Assembly: GCF_024137025.1 (NCBI RefSeq)
Contig: NZ_JAMYJR010000001.1
Coordinates: 124,001 to 188,000, forward strand
Source: Paractinoplanes aksuensis
GTDB lineage: Bacteria; Actinomycetota; Actinomycetes; Mycobacteriales; Micromonosporaceae
Length of the DNA: 64,000 nt
Direction of reading: 5' to 3'
A model generated the notes under the pieces. The model made no database searches. It was not told the DNA's origin and saw only the letters and a list, made by a program, of their open reading frames with translations. Positions 17,195 through 25,203 of this stretch are shown in pieces. Position 1 is the first letter of the stretch. Every line of letters begins with the position of its first letter. The translations under genes were made by a program, and so were the position numbers.

Positions 17195-18393
17195 TTCTTC
17201 ACCTTGGCGCCGCCGATCTCCCTGTCCCAGCGGTCGAACGCGGCCACCAGCGACTTGGCGTCCAGGGGCACCTCGACCGGGTTGTCGGCGATGAGCTGCT
17301 CGTACTCGGGCCGGCCGAACTCGGCCAGCGCCTGCTGGCTCTCGGCGGGAGCCATGCTGAGCGTCACGTCCTTGATCGCCGGGCCCGGATAGAAGTAGCC
17401 CTTGTCGTACGCCTTGGCCTGTTGCTCCGGAGAGAGCATGTCTTTCAACAGATTGAGGATGGCGGCCTGCTTGGCCACGGGCACGCCGCGCGGGATGACC
17501 GCGTAGTGCGCGTCGGTGACCCAGTGGAAACCGTCGAGCGTGCCGACCGCGGCCTCCTTGGGCACGGTGCCGAGCACACGCGGGTTGATGTCCCAGCCGG
17601 TCGTGGTCGCGATGATCTTGGCTGAGCCGTTGGCCAGGTTCTTCATCGTCTCGGACGTGCTCGACGGGTAGAGCGTCACGTACTTGTTGAGTTCGGCCAG
17701 GTAGGCCCACGTCTTCGACCAGCCGTTGACCGGGTCTTTCGGGTCGCTGTCGCCGAGCAGGTAGGGCAGACCCATCAGGAACGTCCGCCCGGGGCCCGAG
17801 TTCGACGGCCGGGCGTACTGCACGGCGCCGGGGTTCGCTTTGGCGTACGCCAGCAGGGCCTCAGCTGTCTTGGGCGGTTCGGGCACCTTGGCCGGCAGGT
17901 ATTCGATCAGCGGTCCGGACGGGTAGTACGTGACGGTGACGCCGTGGTCGCCGGCCAGCTTCTGCATGGCCGCCGCGCCCGGCAGGTAGTTGGCCATGCC
18001 GGGCAGCCGGGCCGCGTGGGTGGGCAGCAGCGGGTTCCACAGTCCCTGGTCGATGCCCGCGGCCAGGCCGTCGACGCCGGTCAGCACGAGGTCGATGTCG
18101 ACGCGGTCGGCCGCCTGCTGCGCCTTGACCTTGCCGACCAGTTCGGGCGCGGTGGCCTTGGAGTAGGTGACCTTCTCGATCTGGTCCTTGTTCCTGGCCG
18201 CGAAGTCGTCGATCATGCCCTGGGTCAGCTGCAGGTTGCCGGCCACGTCGAGGACGTTGAGGGTGACGGCGCGGTCCGGCTTCTCGGGCACCGGCCCGTC
18301 GGTGGCGCCACCCCCGCTGTTCGGGCTGTCGGGCGCGCCGCACGAGGCGAGCAACAGGGCAGTAGCGGCAAGAGCGAATTTGGTACGTGCCAT
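17191..18393 (-). CDS. extracellular solute-binding lipoprotein of the 14.4-18.4 kb ABC importer
   Basis: 400 aa. Lipobox ending LLLASC (Cys18) and a Gly/Pro-rich linker. The body begins VTLNVLDVAGNLQLTQGMID and looks like the periplasmic-binding type II fold used by iron, thiamine, polyamine and phosphonate transporters. I cannot assign the ligand; control by a LacI-type gene hints at a sugar-derived compound rather than iron. First gene of a four-gene operon after the LacI-type gene, 14 bases away. Confidence 0.8.
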   Translation of the reverse strand: MARTKFALAATALLLASCGAPDSPNSGGGATDGPVPEKPDRAVTLNVLDVAGNLQLTQGMIDDFAARNKDQIEKVTYSKATAPELVGKVKAQQAADRVDIDLVLTGVDGLAAGIDQGLWNPLLPTHAARLPGMANYLPGAAAMQKLAGDHGVTVTYYPSGPLIEYLPAKVPEPPKTAEALLAYAKANPGAVQYARPSNSGPGRTFLMGLPYLLGDSDPKDPVNGWSKTWAYLAELNKYVTLYPSSTSETMKNLANGSAKIIATTTGWDINPRVLGTVPKEAAVGTLDGFHWVTDAHYAVIPRGVPVAKQAAILNLLKDMLSPEQQAKAYDKGYFYPGPAIKDVTLSMAPAESQQALAEFGRPEYEQLIADNPVEVPLDAKSLVAAFDRWDREIGGAKVKK

Positions 18394-18407
18394 GGGGGTG
18401 CCCTTCG

Positions 18408-19373
18408 TCAGCGGGCGGGACCGGTGGAGCCCCGCACCATGAGTTGGGTCGGCAGTTCACGCCGGACGGCCGGCTTGCGGTCCAGCAGGAGGTCGACACC
18501 GGCCTGGCCGGCTTCCTCCTTGGGCAGTGCGACGGTGGTGAGCGCGGGATGGACCATCTCGGCCAGCGGGATGTCGTCGAAGCCGAGCACGCTGATGTCG
18601 CCGGGCACGGACACGCCGCGGGCCGCGAAGCGGTGCAGCAGGCCGAGCGCGACCAGATCGTTGTAAGCGATAACAGCGGTGACATTTGAGGCGAGCACGC
18701 TGTCGGCGACGGAGACGCCGCCGTGGAACTGGGGAGCCACGTTCCCGAACTCGGTGAGTTCCACTTCAGACTTGCGGGTGACCGCGCGCAGCGACCTGAC
18801 TCGCTCGCGGTTGGCCCACGAACTGCGCGGGCCGGCCACGTACGCGATCTTTTTGTGGCTCAGGGCGACCAGGTGGCTCACTGCTTGGCGCATGCCGTCG
18901 AGAAACTCGGCGGTCACGGACGGGACGCCGGGGATGCGGCGGTAGACGAGCACAGTGGGGACCTCGGCGGCCAGCTCGCGCAGCTCGGCCTCGGCCATGC
19001 GGGGGGAGCAGAGCACCATGCCGTCGACCTGTTTGGCCAGCTTGCGCACGAGGCCGGCCTCGGCCGCCGGGTCCTCGTCGGTGTCGGCCAGGAAGACGGC
19101 GTGGTCGGCCTCGTGGGCGCGGCCCTGCACGCCCTTGACGATGCTGGGGAAGAACGGGTTGGCCAGGTCGGGCACGAGCAGGCCGAGGTTGCCGGTGCGG
19201 CCGGTGATCAGGCCGCGGGCGGCCCGGTTGGGGTGGTAGCCGAGGCTGGCCGCGACCTCGCGGACGCGCTCGCGGGTGGCCGGGCGCACCACCTCGGGGC
19301 TGGACAACGCCCGGGTCACCGTGGCCGTCGAGACGCCGGCCACGCGTGCGACCTCCTTGATGGTCACTGCCAC
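18408..19373 (-). CDS. LacI-family transcriptional regulator
   Basis: 321 aa. N-terminal HTH (residues 3-24, TIKEVARVAGVSTATVTRAL) with the hinge helix, then a periplasmic-binding-like effector domain (GNLGLLVPDLANPFFPSIVKG and onward) ending with the usual VRGSTG. It leads the ABC importer operon by 14 bases and probably represses it, released by a carbohydrate-like effector. A symmetric site lies just upstream. Confidence 0.93.
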   Translation of the reverse strand: MAVTIKEVARVAGVSTATVTRALSSPEVVRPATRERVREVAASLGYHPNRAARGLITGRTGNLGLLVPDLANPFFPSIVKGVQGRAHEADHAVFLADTDEDPAAEAGLVRKLAKQVDGMVLCSPRMAEAELRELAAEVPTVLVYRRIPGVPSVTAEFLDGMRQAVSHLVALSHKKIAYVAGPRSSWANRERVRSLRAVTRKSEVELTEFGNVAPQFHGGVSVADSVLASNVTAVIAYNDLVALGLLHRFAARGVSVPGDISVLGFDDIPLAEMVHPALTTVALPKEEAGQAGVDLLLDRKPAVRRELPTQLMVRGSTGPAR

Positions 19374-19398
19374 GCGGCCAGCTTCTGATCTGTCACGA

Positions 19399-19425
19399 GA
19401 TCATGTCAAGACATCGAGCATGATC
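19399..19425. promoter_or_regulatory. candidate LacI-type operator
   Basis: GATCATG (19399-19405) and CATGATC (19419-19425) form a perfect 7-bp dyad, and the overlapping 12-mer ATGTCAAGACAT is itself an interrupted palindrome. The site is AT-rich and 26 bases upstream of the LacI-type start. It suits autoregulation of the regulator/transporter unit. Confidence 0.4.
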
Positions 19426-19482
19426 ACTGTAAACCTTTTCATCAACCGACAAAGAACGGCCCGCCGCCATCCGAGCGGCTCG

Positions 19483-19534
19483 CGGCTCGCCGTGGCGTCG
19501 GGCCGCCGGTGCAGCCCGGCGCCAAGGCGAGCCG
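19483..19534 (-). terminator. terminator-like hairpin ending the 30.4-19.6 kb operon
   Basis: Two 20-base arms (19483-19502 and 19515-19534) pair with two mismatches around a 12-base loop, beginning 21 bases beyond the stop of the last gene of the leftward catabolic operon. Confidence 0.5.
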
Positions 19535-19555
19535 GAGCGCGGCCCGCGCGGTGGG

Positions 19556-20539
19556 TCAGGCGATGAGGACTGCCCGGAGCACGGTGTTGCCCGGGGCGGT
19601 GACGGCTCGCAGGGCCTCGCCCGTGTCGGCCAGCGCGAACTTGTGCGACACGACCGGGGCGGGGCGAACGAGGCCGTCCCGCACGAGCTCGACCGCTCGG
19701 GGGTAGGTGCCGGCGCCGCCGCGGGAGCCGAAGACGGTCAGCTCGCGGCCGAGGATGTCGGCTGTGGCGAAGTCGGCCGGCGCGCGGCCGACGGCGGCGA
19801 TGGCTGAACCGGGCGTGGCCAGGCGGCTCGCCAGCGCGACCCCGCCGGCCGTGGCCGAGGTCTCGACGATCAGCAGTGGGCCGTCGGCTGGATCGCCGGG
19901 ATCTGCCTTCGTGCTGTCTCGCACGTTGAGCCCGGCCGCCCGGCCCGCCTCGCGGCGGTGCTCCTGCGGCTCGTGGACCACCGTTTCCCAACCGTGGGCG
20001 ATCAGGGTCTGGGTCAGCACGATGCCGAGGGGACCGCCGCCGACGACGTGGGCCTGCTGCTGGGCGGCCGTCCATGGGCCCAGCCGTTCCAGTACGTGCA
20101 GCGCGACGGCGATCGGCTCGAGCACGGTCGCCTCGATGTCGCTCACCTCATCCGGCAGCGGCACGAGATTGTCCGACGGTACGACTATGTACTCGGCCAT
20201 CGTGCCTTCGCAGGTCATGCCGAGGTAGCCGCCGTCCCGGCACAGCTGAGGCCGGTTCTGTGCGCAGTAGACGCAGACGCCACAGGCGATCGTGGGGTCG
20301 ATGGTGACCCGTTGGCCACTGTCGACGAGCACACCGGCCGCGTCATGACCGAGCGTGATCGGCAGGTTGGCCGGGCGGCCGGCGTAGGCGTGCACGTCCG
20401 TCCCGCAGATGCCGCACGCGGTCAGCCGCACGAGCGCCTCACCCGGCCCGGCGACCGGCACGGCCTCGTCGGTCACCGTGATGACCCCGGCCGCCGTCAG
20501 CCGCGCGACCCGCCCGCCGACCCGGACCGCCGTGCTCAT
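19556..20539 (-). CDS. zinc-dependent medium-chain alcohol dehydrogenase
   Basis: 327 aa. GroES-like domain with the catalytic-zinc segments CGICGTDVHAYAG and GHDAAG (Asp where most members have Glu), and a complete structural-zinc loop CGVCVYCAQNRPQLC. Nucleotide-binding segment VVGGGPLGI. NAD(P)-linked oxidation of an alcohol is expected. The ATG at 20539 overlaps the aldehyde dehydrogenase stop by 4 bases, so alcohol and aldehyde oxidation steps are coupled. Last gene of the nine-gene leftward operon. Confidence 0.88.
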   Translation of the reverse strand: MSTAVRVGGRVARLTAAGVITVTDEAVPVAGPGEALVRLTACGICGTDVHAYAGRPANLPITLGHDAAGVLVDSGQRVTIDPTIACGVCVYCAQNRPQLCRDGGYLGMTCEGTMAEYIVVPSDNLVPLPDEVSDIEATVLEPIAVALHVLERLGPWTAAQQQAHVVGGGPLGIVLTQTLIAHGWETVVHEPQEHRREAGRAAGLNVRDSTKADPGDPADGPLLIVETSATAGGVALASRLATPGSAIAAVGRAPADFATADILGRELTVFGSRGGAGTYPRAVELVRDGLVRPAPVVSHKFALADTGEALRAVTAPGNTVLRAVLIA

Positions 20540-22014
20540 CCCGCCACCGGGTAGGCGTTGCCGAGGGCGCGTTTCTCGCGGATGGCGGCCGGGCTGTTGA
20601 TCGAGTGCGTCTGCACGTACTCGGCCACGCCGGCCTCGCCGAACTCGCGGCCGTGACCGCTGCTGCGGCGGCCTCCGAAGGACGCCCGGAGCGACGTACC
20701 GGCGCGGTTGTGGCAATTGATGAACGAGAACCCGGCGTCGAGGCGGCGCGCGACGTCCACCGCACGCTGCTCGTCGGCCGACCAGACCGAGGACGCCAGC
20801 CCGTGTTCCACGCTGTTGGCCCGGGCCACCGCCTCGTCGACCGAGTCGTAGGTGAGCAGCGGGACCGTCGGCCCGAACTGCTCGTCGGCCACCAGCGGAT
20901 GGTTGTCGTCCAAGCCCAGCACGAGCGTGGGCCGCACCCAGTAGCCGTCGTCGCTGCTCGGCTCGTACACACCCAGGTCGTGCACGGTGCCGCCGGCATC
21001 GCGGCCCGACTGGACCAGGGCGTCGATCCGCTTCTGGTGCTCGCGCGAGATGACCGGGCCCATCGTCGACGCCGGGTCGAGCGGGTCGCCCACGCGCAGC
21101 ACGCGGCGGGCCGCCTCCAGGTACGCCTCGACGAACTCGTCCCGGCGAGCAGCCGGCACGAGAAGCCGCTTGATGGCCATGCAGACCTGCCCGCTGGTGA
21201 GGAACGAGCCGAAGACCGCCCGCTGCAGCGTCTCCACGTCCATCTCGGCGTCGGGCAGGAAGATGGCCGCGTCGTTGCCGCCCAGCTCCATCACGGTCGG
21301 CCGCACGTGGTGGGCCGCGGTGGCCGCGATGTGCCGGGCCGTGGTCAGCCCGCCGGTGAAGCTCACCTTGGCCACCCGCGGGTCGCCGACCAGGGCCTGC
21401 CCCACGTCGGCGCCGCCGTTGACCACGTTGAGCACGCCGGCCGGCAGCCGCCGCGCGACCTGGCTGAGGAAGTCGGTGACGGCCAGCGGGGCCAGCGGCG
21501 ACGGCTTGACCACCATCGTGTTGCCGGTCATCAGGCCGGGCACGACCTTGAGCGCGGCCAGGATCACCGGGGCGTTCCAGGGCGTGATGGCCGCGATGAC
21601 GCCGTACGGGTCGACCGTAGTGATCAGCGTGCCCTCGTCATCGGTGAGCACCTTGTCGGCGCACAGCCGCTGCGCCACCGGACCGTCGTAGCGGGCCAGG
21701 GCCAGCGCGAAGCCCAGTTCGCCCTGCACGTCGGCGATGACCTTGCCCAGCTCGCGGCTGAGCAGCGGGCCGCGTTCGCCGTTGGCGGCCGAGGTCTCGA
21801 CGATGGCGTCGGTGACCCGGGTGACGCGTTCGGCCACCGGCACCGCGGCCCAGCCCGGGAAGGCCGCCGACGCCGCGCCGACCGTCTCGCCGGTGAGCGC
21901 CGCGTCGGCCGTACGGACCGTGCCGACCTGCTCGCCCGGCCGGGCCGGGTTCTCCCGGGCGATATCGCCGGTGCCCTGAACCGGTTGCCCGTCGACCCAC
22001 AAAGGAATGTTCAC
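20536..22014 (-). CDS. NAD(P)-dependent aldehyde dehydrogenase
   Basis: 492 aa from a GTG overlapping the IclR stop. Active-site features intact: PWNAPVI (cofactor binding), MELGGNDAA (general base Glu), and SGQVCMAIKR with the catalytic Cys. It resembles the vanillin/benzaldehyde and semialdehyde dehydrogenase branch more than the coenzyme-A-acylating types. The aldehyde it oxidises is probably made by the following alcohol dehydrogenase. Confidence 0.9.
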   Translation of the reverse strand: MNIPLWVDGQPVQGTGDIARENPARPGEQVGTVRTADAALTGETVGAASAAFPGWAAVPVAERVTRVTDAIVETSAANGERGPLLSRELGKVIADVQGELGFALALARYDGPVAQRLCADKVLTDDEGTLITTVDPYGVIAAITPWNAPVILAALKVVPGLMTGNTMVVKPSPLAPLAVTDFLSQVARRLPAGVLNVVNGGADVGQALVGDPRVAKVSFTGGLTTARHIAATAAHHVRPTVMELGGNDAAIFLPDAEMDVETLQRAVFGSFLTSGQVCMAIKRLLVPAARRDEFVEAYLEAARRVLRVGDPLDPASTMGPVISREHQKRIDALVQSGRDAGGTVHDLGVYEPSSDDGYWVRPTLVLGLDDNHPLVADEQFGPTVPLLTYDSVDEAVARANSVEHGLASSVWSADEQRAVDVARRLDAGFSFINCHNRAGTSLRASFGGRRSSGHGREFGEAGVAEYVQTHSINSPAAIREKRALGNAYPVAG

Positions 22015-22802
22015 GAAGTGCCCCTCAGACGGCCGGCCAGGTCCTGGTTGATCTCGTCGGCGACGCGCCGCACGGCGGTGATGATGTCTTGTCGGCGGGT
22101 GTCGAACAGCCGGTACAGCGGCCCGGCCACGGCCAGCGCCGCGACCATCTCGCCCCCGTCGAAGATGGCGGCCGAGCAACCCCAGATGCCCTCCTCGACC
22201 TGACCGAAGCTCTCGGCCCAGCCCTGTTCGGCGACCGCGCGCAACTCGGCCTCGTCGGGCAGGCCCGCGATCTCCCCGGTCGTGCCGCGTACGGCCCGGT
22301 AGTAAGCCTGACGCTGGGCGGGCGGCATCGTGGCCAGCAGCAGTCGCGCGGCCGCCCCCTGATGCAGCGACATCAGCGCTCCGCGCTCGAACCGAAGGCG
22401 TACGGCCTGATGGGACTCGGCGATGTCGACGGCCACGACCGAGTGGCCGATGCGCTTGACGATCAGCGCCGTCTCCCCGGTTTCGCGGGCCAGTTGGTCG
22501 AGATAGGGGCGGGCAATCGCGGCCACCCCACCGGCCGCGGCCCGGGCCGCCCTCGCCAGCCCGACCGCGCGCATCGAGACCTGGTACCGGCCCCGCTCGG
22601 CCTCCTCGAGGATGCCGAACTCGCGCAGCAACCCGACGTAGCGATAGACGGTGCTGACCGGCGCGCCCAGGTACGTGGCCAGGTCGTTCACGGACTGGGT
22701 GTGGTTCTCCTCGGTGAACGAGAACAGCAGGCTCAGCAGCTTGCGCGAGCTCTCGTTCCCGGACCCGCTCCGGGCCGTCTCCTCGGACTTCTGCACGCTC
22801 AT
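22011..22802 (-). CDS. IclR-family transcriptional regulator
   Basis: 263 aa: winged helix at about residues 20-80 (SVNDLATYLGAPVSTVYRYV), then the IclR effector domain (ETALIVKRIGHSVVAVDIA and onward). IclR proteins in catabolic clusters often respond to aromatic or dicarboxylic metabolites. It is inside the operon it probably controls, overlapping genes on both sides by 4 bases, and is the only transcription factor in the 19.5-36.2 kb island. Confidence 0.92.
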   Translation of the reverse strand: MSVQKSEETARSGSGNESSRKLLSLLFSFTEENHTQSVNDLATYLGAPVSTVYRYVGLLREFGILEEAERGRYQVSMRAVGLARAARAAAGGVAAIARPYLDQLARETGETALIVKRIGHSVVAVDIAESHQAVRLRFERGALMSLHQGAAARLLLATMPPAQRQAYYRAVRGTTGEIAGLPDEAELRAVAEQGWAESFGQVEEGIWGCSAAIFDGGEMVAALAVAGPLYRLFDTRRQDIITAVRRVADEINQDLAGRLRGTS

Positions 22803-23542
22803 CGCTCCTCCAGCAACCGGCCGAACCCGGAAATCCGATCAGTGAATCCGTTCCGGCGCAACGCGTGCCAGAACGTCACCGCGTTGATCGCCAGGACCGG
22901 CTTGCCCAGCCGCGCCTCGAGGTCGGCCGCGACGGCCACCGCGGGCAGGTTGGTGCCGGCCTGCACGAGGGCGTCGACCCGCGACGAGTTCACGGCCCGG
23001 AAGGCCCGTTCCACCTCGTCCAACGGCACTTCGGCGATCGAGGTGGCGGACGGGCACTTGAGCCCGAGAACCGTCTCGACCTCGAACCCCAGCCCTTCGA
23101 AGAACTGCCGCACCTGGTCGTCCCCCACTGGTTGGTACGGGGTGATGACCCCGATCCGGCGCGCGCCGAGCTCCCGCAGCGCGGCCCCGCAGGCGGCGGC
23201 CCCCGTGGCCGGAGTCAGTCCGCAGCGTTCCTGCACCCAGGCCGTGAACTTCTCGCTGCCCTCGACCCCGCCCCAGAACGTCTCGGCCGACATCCCCATG
23301 ATCATGCCGTCCGGCTTGACGGTCATGACCCGATCGATGGCCCCGCCGAGCTCCTGGCGCAGCTCCTCGAGGAACTGCTCGAAGCGCTCATCCCCGGCCA
23401 GGCTCTCGTTGCGCATGTGGATCCGGCCGGCGTGAACCGAGATCCCGGGCGGCCGCATGAGGTTGTACTCGTCCTCCACCACGGTATTGGTGGACGGCAC
23501 GATGACACCGAAAACGGCGCGAGGCGCGAGGGTCGTAGTCAA
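22799..23542 (-). CDS. maleate isomerase/arylmalonate decarboxylase family protein lacking both canonical cysteines
   Basis: 247 aa, in the Asp/Glu-racemase superfamily branch that includes maleate cis-trans isomerase (NicE type). Family landmarks are FGVIVPSTNTVVEDEY at the start, a mid-chain G-rich repeat and a C-terminal INAVTFWHALR. In maleate isomerases two Cys flank the active site. Here the first position reads MGMSAETF (Met84 in place of Cys) and the second QAGTNLP (Gly196). The protein is otherwise intact, so it may be a subfamily with a different reaction rather than a dead gene. Overlaps neighbours by 4 bases. Confidence 0.75.
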   Translation of the reverse strand: MTTTLAPRAVFGVIVPSTNTVVEDEYNLMRPPGISVHAGRIHMRNESLAGDERFEQFLEELRQELGGAIDRVMTVKPDGMIMGMSAETFWGGVEGSEKFTAWVQERCGLTPATGAAACGAALRELGARRIGVITPYQPVGDDQVRQFFEGLGFEVETVLGLKCPSATSIAEVPLDEVERAFRAVNSSRVDALVQAGTNLPAVAVAADLEARLGKPVLAINAVTFWHALRRNGFTDRISGFGRLLEER

Positions 23543-25203
23543 AGGGGGCTCCCGACAAGAGTGAGAAACTGTTCCACCACGGCAGCCGTGGTTTCGGGTG
23601 TGGTGTCGGCGACCCGAGCGTGCGGCAGCAGCTCATGCACCCGCTCGACGTCGCGCGCCAGCTTGTCGCCGGCGGTCCGCAACAGCAGCGTGGGCGTGGG
23701 CGGCCCGCCCGGCTGCTCCTCAACGGCATAGGTCAGAACGGCCCGATAAAGCACGTCGTACGTGGCCGCGCCGCGCAACAGATCGGCCGTCCAAGCGGTC
23801 GCATTCTCGCGTGTGTGACCCATAGCCCAAGCTCGCAACACATGCTGACCGTCCCGGTCCGGCGTGAGATCGGGCAGGTACTCATCAAGGTCAAGGTGCG
23901 CGAACGACGACCCCAGCGGCAACCCATCGAGCACAAGCCCCCGCACCCGCCCCGGATGACGCCGTTGCCACAGCAAACCAATCAGCGCCCCGGAATGACT
24001 CCCGTACACGTCCACGTCACCGAGCCCAAGCTCGGCCACCAAAGCCTCAACCCGATCCGCGTACGCCTCCGGCGTCACCGCGACATGGCCGAAGCCGCTG
24101 CCGGCAGTCCCATCCGTGCCGCAATCGAGAATCGATTCTCGCTCGGCCCCGGGACCGAGGACGGAGCCGAGCGGTGCAGGCCGGTTGTGGTTGTGGACAG
24201 AGCCGGGTGGCGCTGGCCGGTCATGGTTTTGGGCGGGTTCGAGCGGAGCCGACCGGCCGTGGCCGGGGTAGTCGACGGCGAGGACCGGGCGGTGCCGTCC
24301 GAGCTGCTCGACCAGGGCCGCGACTTTCGTGCTGGAGCCGGGCGCGGGCGGAAGCACGACCAGCGGCCGCCCGGCACGACCCCAGCCGGCCGTCCGGAAG
24401 TGCAGCGGCACGCCGTTCACGAATCGATAGTCGATTTCCCCAACGCGATTATCGACAATCGATAGGCGATACGCGATGCCACCATCCGCCGCCGCGCCGA
24501 CTGCCGCGCCGGCTGCCGCGGATTGGATTGCGGGGGCTGACCACTCCGGGAGTTCGATGGCGCCGTCAAGGTCGAACGGGGCGGACGGTGGGGAGAACGT
24601 GGGTTGCCCCAGGACGTCGGTGAATACCTCGTTGAGGTCGGCTGGGTTCAGCTGCTCGGACGGGTGGGTTTGGTGGCGGACGCGCCACCAGGTGTCGATC
24701 AGGTGACCGACTCCTGGTGGCGGCACCGGCGCCGTTGCCGGAGTCGTGCCCCGTGTCACCATCCGGTTCGGGCCGTTCATGTGGGCGAGCACCCGAGCTC
24801 CGTAGCCGAGGCCGGCGATCGGGGCCTCGCTGAGGCCGAGCTTGTGCAGCACCTCGGTCACCGTTCGGGCTGCGGTGGCGGCCGGGTTCACGGGATCTGC
24901 CGGGACAGTGGTGCCGCCATGTCCCGGCAGATCGATCGTGACCACCCGGTGCGTCTCTGCCAGCCGCATCGCCAGCGGCGCCAGCGCCGCTGCCGAACCG
25001 GGGGAGTCGTGCAACAACACGAGGGTGAGCCGTTCACCGGGCCCGCGGTTGTCCACGTGCGCGTGGCCGGTGGGTGCGGATTCGCTCGGGTGGGGGGCGG
25101 TGGTGCTGGCGTACACGCGGATGTGGGCCGCGCCTGCGGTGACCGTTACGTAGCCGGGGGTGCCGGCCAGGTGGGCCGGGGCCGGGCGCGGGTGGGGGGT
25201 CAA
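23539..25203 (-). CDS. tandem alpha/beta-hydrolase, N-terminal copy degenerate
   Basis: 554 aa, about twice the length of a single alpha/beta-hydrolase. The N-terminal copy (about 55-175) keeps VLLHDSPGS and IDLPGHGGT, but its nucleophile elbow is GLGYG with Gly133 where Ser, Cys or Asp should be. The C-terminal copy (about 265-554) has PLVVLPPAPGS, AVDYPGHGRS and an intact elbow GSHSG with Ser404. Between them is a Pro/Asn/Arg low-complexity insert after GHGRSAPLEP containing two copies of an about 11-residue phrase (NHDRPAPPGSV / NHNRPAPLGSV). Single hydrolases of this fold act after ring opening in pyridine catabolism (NicD, AAMS hydrolase); a similar role here is inferred. Confidence 0.78.
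   Translation of the reverse strand: MTPHPRPAPAHLAGTPGYVTVTAGAAHIRVYASTTAPHPSESAPTGHAHVDNRGPGERLTLVLLHDSPGSAAALAPLAMRLAETHRVVTIDLPGHGGTTVPADPVNPAATAARTVTEVLHKLGLSEAPIAGLGYGARVLAHMNGPNRMVTRGTTPATAPVPPPGVGHLIDTWWRVRHQTHPSEQLNPADLNEVFTDVLGQPTFSPPSAPFDLDGAIELPEWSAPAIQSAAAGAAVGAAADGGIAYRLSIVDNRVGEIDYRFVNGVPLHFRTAGWGRAGRPLVVLPPAPGSSTKVAALVEQLGRHRPVLAVDYPGHGRSAPLEPAQNHDRPAPPGSVHNHNRPAPLGSVLGPGAERESILDCGTDGTAGSGFGHVAVTPEAYADRVEALVAELGLGDVDVYGSHSGALIGLLWQRRHPGRVRGLVLDGLPLGSSFAHLDLDEYLPDLTPDRDGQHVLRAWAMGHTRENATAWTADLLRGAATYDVLYRAVLTYAVEEQPGGPPTPTLLLRTAGDKLARDVERVHELLPHARVADTTPETTAAVVEQFLTLVGSPL
24126..24141. repeat. 16-bp perfect palindrome inside the hydrolase gene
   Basis: CGAGAATCGATTCTCG lies in the linker-coding part of the tandem hydrolase gene. 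A second AT-rich dyad (AATCGA-TAG-TCGATT, 24422-24436) and more ATCGAT-type words follow at 24440-24475, all in a gene otherwise very GC-rich. Confidence 0.5.
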
